Shown piece after piece: positions 34,693 through 40,111 of a stretch of 40,111 bases of DNA (its first letter is position 1; every line of letters starts with the position of its first letter). Made by a program: the position numbers and the translations under genes. The notes under the pieces were generated by a model. That model was given only the letters and a program-made list of their open reading frames with translations. It did no database searches and was not told the origin of the DNA. Source of the DNA: Bacteroidota bacterium (lineage in GTDB: Bacteria > Bacteroidota > Bacteroidia > JAFLBG01); assembly GCA_017303975.1 (NCBI GenBank), contig JAFLBG010000035.1, forward strand, positions 1-40,111. Direction: 5' to 3'.

Positions 34693-36160
34693 TTACTGAT
34701 TTTATAACTTGTTCAAGCAAATCAATCATTGCCTTACTTTCTGAATCTATTGTACAACCTGCAATATGGGGCGATACTAATAAATTTGAATTATTTCGTG
34801 CATATTCTATTACCGGATGATTCCATTTTTCTTGAATATGTTCATTGGTAATTACATCAACCGCTGCAGCTTTTAGCTTACCGGATTTCAAAGCATTTAG
34901 CATCGCTTGCTCATCCACCAGTTCACCTCGTGCGGTATTTAAAAAATAAGCGCCATCTTTCATTAACTCAAAATCTGAAGCTCCAAATGAATTACAGGTT
35001 TCATCTGTTAAATGGTAATGTAATGAAACAATATCTGCTTTCTGCAGTAGCTCTTTTCTTGAATTTACTTGGGTAACATAAGAATCTGTAATTTCTTTAA
35101 ATGGATCAAACGCAATTACTTTCATTTCAAAACTATTGGCAAAACGAGCCATCTTACGACCAATTCTACCATAACCTATCAATCCAATTGTTTTTCCATT
35201 TAACTCTATACTTCTAAAAATATGTTCTTGTTCTCGCCAAGTACCATATTTTGCAGCATTGCAACTAAAAGGAACTTTATTAATCATGGCTAACAACAAT
35301 GAGAATGAAAACTCTGATGAAGCATGAATTTGTTCAATTACTGGAGAAGACTTTATGCTCAATATTTTAATATTCCTTCGTTCTACTTCCTTTGTGTCAA
35401 TATGATTTGTACCGGTTGAGGGTGTTGCAATAAGAGTTAGTTGTGCTGCCGAGTCCAAAATATCCTTATCTATCTTATAAGGAGGGCATGTTCCTGTTAT
35501 CCATACTTGCGCGTTTCTTATCAATTCTACAACCTTTTCTTTGGGTGCATTAAACACAAAAGTAACATCAAAAAGTTTTGAAATTTTCTGCTTTAACTCA
35601 TCTGAAAAAAATTCGTAAGGAGCAGAAAACAACATTTTTTGTTTTCCGGTTGCTTTGAAATGCTCTATTTTGTATGGAGGAGAAAATCTAATGGGATGGT
35701 TCTTATTAAAGTCACTGTGTATGTATGCCGAAATAAACACAAAATCGATCTCATCCAAAACTGTAAGTAGCTCCGGCTTGGTTAAGTTTATTGTTTTGGT
35801 ATTCTCAGACTGATATTTCCAATTAATAGCAGAAAAACTTAATTGAAAACTATTTGCCAAATTTTGTTCTACTAGATTTAATGTTTCTGCAGATAATAAT
35901 GGGAAACAAACACTTAATTCGAACAAATAGCCTTTATCTATTTCATTTTTAGATGCAACATAGTTAGTTGATTTAAAACCATAATCCTTAATTTCATTTA
36001 CAACATCCATTGAATTTGCATACACATCAACGCGACTAGACAAATTACTATTCTGTAATGAGTTTATAAAATAGATATATGCAGGATGAAAATTAATTTC
36101 CTTTTTTAACGCAGAATTAGCGGTATCAATAAATAAAAAACCTTTCTTGCTATACTCCAT
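34685..36160 (-). CDS. D-2-hydroxyacid dehydrogenase with an extra N-terminal domain
   Basis: This 491-residue protein has a C-terminal D-isomer-specific 2-hydroxyacid dehydrogenase (about 175-491): NAD motif GYGRIG near 327-333, TARGELVDE near 407-415 carrying the catalytic Arg, a later Glu, and the catalytic His in SPHIAG near 464. The first ~170 residues are not part of that enzyme. They recall a cytidylyltransferase (AYIYFINSLQNSNLSSRV then FPLLSAETL) but lack the basic GSKR-type nucleotide loop, so they may be degenerate; this is inference. ATG 36160 is preferred over TTG 36190, being one base after the upstream stop. Substrate unknown; it presumably oxidises or reduces a sugar-acid precursor. 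Confidence 0.78.
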   Translation of the reverse strand: MEYSKKGFLFIDTANSALKKEINFHPAYIYFINSLQNSNLSSRVDVYANSMDVVNEIKDYGFKSTNYVASKNEIDKGYLFELSVCFPLLSAETLNLVEQNLANSFQLSFSAINWKYQSENTKTINLTKPELLTVLDEIDFVFISAYIHSDFNKNHPIRFSPPYKIEHFKATGKQKMLFSAPYEFFSDELKQKISKLFDVTFVFNAPKEKVVELIRNAQVWITGTCPPYKIDKDILDSAAQLTLIATPSTGTNHIDTKEVERRNIKILSIKSSPVIEQIHASSEFSFSLLLAMINKVPFSCNAAKYGTWREQEHIFRSIELNGKTIGLIGYGRIGRKMARFANSFEMKVIAFDPFKEITDSYVTQVNSRKELLQKADIVSLHYHLTDETCNSFGASDFELMKDGAYFLNTARGELVDEQAMLNALKSGKLKAAAVDVITNEHIQEKWNHPVIEYARNNSNLLVSPHIAGCTIDSESKAMIDLLEQVIKSVNE

Positions 36161-36161
36161 T

Positions 36162-37253
36162 CTATATATTTTCAATAATTTTTTTTGCAATTACTTCAGC
36201 TCCATTTATTTCAAATTGATGATTCTTCATATTACTAAGAATTTCAGAATATTTGGTTGAAATAAAACTTGTCAAAAAAACTGCAAGATTATTCTTAAAA
36301 TCTTCGATAGAAATAAACTCTCCTAAACCTAAAGATTTAAGTTGCTTAATATTTTCAGCCATTTCAGGATTCATCGCTTCTCCAATCAACAGCATTGGTG
36401 TTCTATAAGCTATACACTCCGAAATGGTATTAAATCCAGCTCTTCCAATTACCAAATCCATGTTTAGAATATGATCTACCATCAAATCCGACTTTGCTAC
36501 TTTTTTGAAATTTGCACTTTGAAAATCAAAATTTTCTGAAACATAAAACTCAAACTCTTGCAGCGAGCTTAGTTGTCCTAATGATTTTGTTATTAAACTT
36601 TTTAACACTTGGGCTCCACTATCAATTATCAAAATTTTAAACTTATCATTACTTACTCTGCTCTGTACGGTTGATTTTCTTACTATAAATGGAACTTCAA
36701 TAGCTTTACTTTTGTAGGTGGAGAGAATCTCCTTTGGGGTTAATGGTGGAAAAAATAATAGTTTCGCCTTGATAGCTTGTTGTTTAAATCTATCTAACAA
36801 TTCATTGGAAATAGGCTTGTTAACCAAATAGCTAAAAAACCAATCCCATGTAAAATGAGCAACTCCAAATGAGGGAATTTTTTTTGTATCAGCTACATCA
36901 AAAGCTTCGTAAACAAAATCTGAAATGATAAAATCATAAGCAGATGTATTCTTTAATTCATCCGAAATATAGTTATTAGAGGATGGTATATAGTTCACGT
37001 AAAAATTTCTTATTGAATCTATATCTGGAGAGCCATTTAGATTCTTATGCCAAATTATGTTATTGAATTTATTAAGATAGTTTACATCTTTAATAATCAA
37101 CTCAGCATCTTTTATATGGGTATTGAGTTGCAAGTCAAACTCAATTTGCCGACTAAGCTTTTTAAGCTCTTCAATAATTACACTCTGCCTCACAATAGGT
37201 CCAAAACCTTCGTCAGTGATATAGATTTTTGAGCGTAATTTATCTTTTAACAT
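36162..37253 (-). CDS. GT28/MurG-like glycosyltransferase
   Basis: This 363-residue GT-B protein has an N-terminal TDEGFGPIVRQ loop, analogous to the glycine-rich acceptor loop of MurG-like enzymes. Its C-terminal donor domain carries DLVIGRAGFNTISE near 266-278 and later EAMNPEMAENIKQL. That C-terminal pattern is typical of GT28 and related transferases, and also of PseG-type UDP-sugar hydrolases, which share the fold. The dehydrogenase starts one base after its stop. In context it may transfer or process the sugar made by the locus. Confidence 0.72.
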   Translation of the reverse strand: MLKDKLRSKIYITDEGFGPIVRQSVIIEELKKLSRQIEFDLQLNTHIKDAELIIKDVNYLNKFNNIIWHKNLNGSPDIDSIRNFYVNYIPSSNNYISDELKNTSAYDFIISDFVYEAFDVADTKKIPSFGVAHFTWDWFFSYLVNKPISNELLDRFKQQAIKAKLLFFPPLTPKEILSTYKSKAIEVPFIVRKSTVQSRVSNDKFKILIIDSGAQVLKSLITKSLGQLSSLQEFEFYVSENFDFQSANFKKVAKSDLMVDHILNMDLVIGRAGFNTISECIAYRTPMLLIGEAMNPEMAENIKQLKSLGLGEFISIEDFKNNLAVFLTSFISTKYSEILSNMKNHQFEINGAEVIAKKIIENI

Positions 37254-37288
37254 AGTTCAAGTAGAAAATTACGAAAAAAGATTAAGTT

Positions 37289-38599
37289 TTACGGATTTAC
37301 ACTTAAAATAGGATGTTTACGTATAGTATAGTCTTCAATACCATTTTCTTGAAAGAACGCACTTGTAGAGACATTAAAAGCCTTAGAAATAGACAACTCT
37401 AAAGATTCTAAATCATTTATACAAATTGAATTGAACGGGCTCATTTTAATAGGAAAATTTGGATATCTATTTATAGGAAATAATAGTGTTTTATGACCAT
37501 AAAATAGTCGCTCAAATGCTATTGCAGAGAAAAAAGTTACCACTAATTCCGCTTGGTAAAACAATTCAATATTTGATTTACTTTCGTCAGCATAAGATAT
37601 ATTTTGGTAGTTAAAAGAGCTGTAATACGCATTAGTTTCTTCTTTATGCTTTTTTTCCAAAGGATGCAAGAAAATCAGAAGTGGCATTTTATTTCTTTTG
37701 CATACCTCCATCAATGCATCAAGTACTTTAATTTCAAACTCATCTTTCTTATTATCTAAGTGTCCCAGTTTTTTTCGAAGCCATCCTGCTGTAGAATAAA
37801 AACCCAACTTACTCTTGTATTTTTTTTCTGAATTGTCAGCATATATTTTTCTGATTTCCAGATAAATTTCTGGAGCCCAATAATTAAGTTTTTCATACTT
37901 AATTGTTTTATCAAAAAAAGCGACTTCTTCTTGCTGGTACTTGAAACAGATAGAAATTGAGTTTGCTATCAAAAGCTCATTCCATAAAAACAGAGGAACC
38001 TCTGATGTTATAATATTGGTATACACATTTATCTTTTTTAGAAGTAAAGAATTGATGCATACATCACGCTCATAGGCAGAAAAAAAATGTACCTTCTTTA
38101 TTTTATTATCTGCAACCAGATACTTAAGTGCTACAGAACTAGCATATTCTAATGGCAACAAGGAATATTTTTTTCGGAGTGTTTTAGACAATACCGTTAA
38201 AGGAAGAAAGACAATTGTTATAAGAAAGCAGCCTAACAATATCCATAACTTTTTAAAAAACGATTGTGTAGTAAAAACATCATTTCGAGAAAACAATCCT
38301 TCAATCTTCTCTCCCGAAAAAAACTCAACATATTCTATTCGTTGGGTTTTTGATTTTGTATTTGTATCATATATATATATACCGGAATTTGCAAGTTGTT
38401 CTAAAACAGTTGTTTTATTTAACTGTTTAGCAACTTGAAAAAATGTGCTTACCAACAAAAGTAAATTTGAATATGCTTTTTCAGGATAGAAATACGTTCT
38501 GCCGGTTAATTTTCTTCCTGCAATTTCAAAATCAGAATTCTTTGAAGAAAAATTAGCCGCAAAAACACATCGTAGATATAAAACTAATACTGAAATCAT
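37289..38599 (-). CDS. Unrecognised GT-like surface-glycan protein with one membrane span
   Basis: This 436-residue protein has a hydrophobic segment at about 118-137 followed by a basic cluster. The C-terminal half looks like a GT-B donor domain: LLIFLHPLEKKHKEE, then AELVVTFFSAIAFERLFYG and TLLFPINRYPNFP. That shape is seen in capsule and polysialyl-type transferases, but I do not recognise a family. Placed between glycosyltransferases and upstream of the NeuB genes, it is a candidate ulosonic-acid transferase. Its ATG follows the GT4 stop directly (TAAATG). Confidence 0.65.
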   Translation of the reverse strand: MISVLVLYLRCVFAANFSSKNSDFEIAGRKLTGRTYFYPEKAYSNLLLLVSTFFQVAKQLNKTTVLEQLANSGIYIYDTNTKSKTQRIEYVEFFSGEKIEGLFSRNDVFTTQSFFKKLWILLGCFLITIVFLPLTVLSKTLRKKYSLLPLEYASSVALKYLVADNKIKKVHFFSAYERDVCINSLLLKKINVYTNIITSEVPLFLWNELLIANSISICFKYQQEEVAFFDKTIKYEKLNYWAPEIYLEIRKIYADNSEKKYKSKLGFYSTAGWLRKKLGHLDNKKDEFEIKVLDALMEVCKRNKMPLLIFLHPLEKKHKEETNAYYSSFNYQNISYADESKSNIELFYQAELVVTFFSAIAFERLFYGHKTLLFPINRYPNFPIKMSPFNSICINDLESLELSISKAFNVSTSAFFQENGIEDYTIRKHPILSVNP

Positions 38600-39796
38600 T
38601 TAAATGGACTTTTCAAGTTCTTTTGCAAAGTTAGTATAGGTATTTTCAGCATTAAAGTTTTGATTCCAAAAATCTTTTACACCTTGTCTAAATTCTTGCG
38701 TGTTCATATCCGAAACAAAAAATTCATCTAAATAGGAAGATACTGTACCCGGACTAAAATCCTTATCAATTAATATTCCAGTTTTATTAGTACAAATCTC
38801 CGAACATCCGCCAACATTAGTTGACAATAAAGGTATTCCGAAACTAATAGCTTCTATCATTGAAAATGGAAGTCCTTCGGATGAGCTAACACTACAAAAC
38901 AAATGAATAGGATTTGTCTTGTAAAACTGCATCAATTCCCCTTTGTTTAAGTATCCTACAAAAACAACCTGCACATGACTTGGCAACTGCTTACACTGTA
39001 TTTTCAAACTATCCAAATCATCTCCATTTCCAATTACATACCATTTTACAGGAGTTTGAACATGCATTAACACTTTAGCCAAAGCTTGTAACCGCTTTAC
39101 ATTTCTTACAATAGAGCAAGTAGCAATTGTAAAAACAGTTGAATTAGAATATGGATTAATACCACAATCAAAGCTTCCTAAATACGAAACATTTATTTTA
39201 TGTGAATGGTTAAAATATACTCTTTTTAAATGAGCAGCTCCTTTCTTAGATACAGAAAAAACAGAATCACATTTTTTTAGCTGAAACTCTCTGAATGGAA
39301 TAAACTTATAAGCTGTTTGTTCTTCAAAAACATCAAAACCATGAACTCTAAAAACAAACTTTACAGAAGGTTGTAATTCCTTAATAAATGATGCTATGGT
39401 GGCAAGTTCATTTCCCCAATAACTATAAACTACAAAAGAATCATCAATTTTTTTGGCCAATGAACTTGCAACGCCCAAACAGTGCTTTAATTGCGAGAAA
39501 TTATACCTAAATCTCTCTAAAAAATAATTCTTACTTTTTGAGTTTATGGCATCTTTAAGTATTTCAAAAAGAATTTTAATTTTTGCACCAAAAGAAATAC
39601 TTTTTTCAATAGTAAGATTAGAGATTAATGTTACATTCTTGGGCAAACCACTTCTAATCTCTTCCTCTGATTTTATAAAACAGTATATAAAGATCTTCTT
39701 AAATTTCTTCGACAAAACCAACAATTCATCTTCCAAATAGGGCTCTCCTCCAGGGAAAGGGAACTTTGATGTCAATATTAGAAGATTGGTTTTCAA
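38600..39796 (-). CDS. GT4-family glycosyltransferase
   Basis: This 398-residue GT-B glycosyltransferase starts LLILTSKFPFPGGEPYLEDE, where the Gly-Gly loop lies (quoted as LLILTSKFPF then PGGEPYLEDE). It shows FRVHGFDVFEE and the EX7E motif SEGLPFSMIEA near 306-316, followed by TNVGGCSEI. The start is TTG at 39796, one base after the stop of the upstream gene, with no ATG nearby, so translation is probably coupled. It acts in the cytoplasm on a lipid-linked glycan; the donor is unknown. Confidence 0.88.
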   Translation of the reverse strand: MKTNLLILTSKFPFPGGEPYLEDELLVLSKKFKKIFIYCFIKSEEEIRSGLPKNVTLISNLTIEKSISFGAKIKILFEILKDAINSKSKNYFLERFRYNFSQLKHCLGVASSLAKKIDDSFVVYSYWGNELATIASFIKELQPSVKFVFRVHGFDVFEEQTAYKFIPFREFQLKKCDSVFSVSKKGAAHLKRVYFNHSHKINVSYLGSFDCGINPYSNSTVFTIATCSIVRNVKRLQALAKVLMHVQTPVKWYVIGNGDDLDSLKIQCKQLPSHVQVVFVGYLNKGELMQFYKTNPIHLFCSVSSSEGLPFSMIEAISFGIPLLSTNVGGCSEICTNKTGILIDKDFSPGTVSSYLDEFFVSDMNTQEFRQGVKDFWNQNFNAENTYTNFAKELEKSI

Positions 39797-39797
39797 T

Positions 39798-40111
39798 TTA
39801 TTTAATTATGGTTTTCAAAAATTCTGTTTGCTTAAAAAAAGAATACGAATGTATATCAAAGAGTTTATTTATCTGTTTTTTCGAGTAGATGATTTCAATT
39901 AATTCAGTTACCTTTCTCTCAATTTCAGCATCTTTATATAATGCTACACCTATATTTTCTTTAGTAATAAAATCTCCTAAATCACTTTCATCTCCTAGAT
40001 AAAATATAGGCTTCCTCAATGCAACTAACTCGTAAAATTTGGAACTTTTAAAGTTTTGCTCCAACACAACACTTGCACGTGGCTGCAATAAAACATCATA
40101 AGCACACATCG
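39798..40111 (-). CDS. Glycosyltransferase, C-terminal fragment
   Basis: The frame is open to the window edge, so only the last ~104 residues are present. The segment QNFKSSKFYELVALRKPIF, then YLGDESDLGDFI, is the donor-domain helix-loop of GT4-like enzymes, in which KxYE holds the nucleotide sugar. An ATG at 40109 is probably internal. It is the first visible gene of the minus-strand glycan operon, which continues beyond the window. Confidence 0.7.
   Translation of the reverse strand, partial: MCAYDVLLQPRASVVLEQNFKSSKFYELVALRKPIFYLGDESDLGDFITKENIGVALYKDAEIERKVTELIEIIYSKKQINKLFDIHSYSFFKQTEFLKTIIK

Overview
The window comes from an AT-rich member of the Bacteroidota; the sequence does not fix the class. 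The evidence is a TonB-receptor tail followed by DUF4249 lipoproteins, three secreted proteins with type IX secretion (T9SS) type A sorting domains, promoter boxes of the TAnnTTTG form, a fused alpha/beta E1 dehydrogenase, and signal peptides that often end in ...SQ. I see no insertion sequence, prophage, CRISPR array or rRNA. Genes are packed tightly and no gene-free stretch exceeds about 250 bases.

Positions 1-6,400 hold the end of a TonB-dependent receptor, two tandem DUF4249 lipoproteins, trxB, a MORN/YwqK-repeat protein and a large RND/MMPL-type membrane protein. Positions 6,400-16,000 are mostly housekeeping. They hold a TM2-domain protein with its own promoter and a bidirectional terminator, a three-gene translationally coupled operon (DUF62, ABM-domain, DUF167), phoH-purC, a HI0933/BaiN-type flavoprotein divergent from miaE, the fused E1 dehydrogenase, and murQ. 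Positions 15,500-20,650 hold pyrG, a 40-residue secreted mini-ORF, a BadF/BcrA-type sugar kinase that may work with MurQ in amino-sugar recycling, an M20 peptidase, a 37-residue membrane mini-ORF, tRNA-Arg(ACG) and a small membrane protein.

Positions 20,700-26,400 hold two tandem paralogous M43 metalloproteases with T9SS tails, a DUF2520 Rossmann protein and a LOG-family protein. Positions 26,470-31,400 hold a GT4 glycosyltransferase, an orphan HisF2-type cyclase, a DUF1569 gene broken by a one-base homopolymer frameshift, a secreted SGNH hydrolase with a T9SS tail, and a PaaY-type hexapeptide protein.

Positions 31,495-40,111 are one minus-strand surface-glycan locus that runs off the window. 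In transcription order it has a partial glycosyltransferase, GT4, an unrecognised GT-like membrane protein, a GT28-like transferase, a 2-hydroxyacid dehydrogenase with an extra N-terminal domain, a cyclase-family protein with an altered metal motif, a NeuB of the AEIASAHEG subgroup, an SpsF-type cytidylyltransferase and a short NeuB lacking the SAF domain. Two divergent NeuBs beside a CMP-transferase suggest a CMP-activated 3-deoxy-ulosonic acid. The dehydrogenase and cyclase have no obvious place in known sialic, legionaminic or pseudaminic acid routes, so this is the best candidate for an undescribed pathway. Five genes start with TTG and one with GTG, and several promoter boxes overlap false upstream starts.
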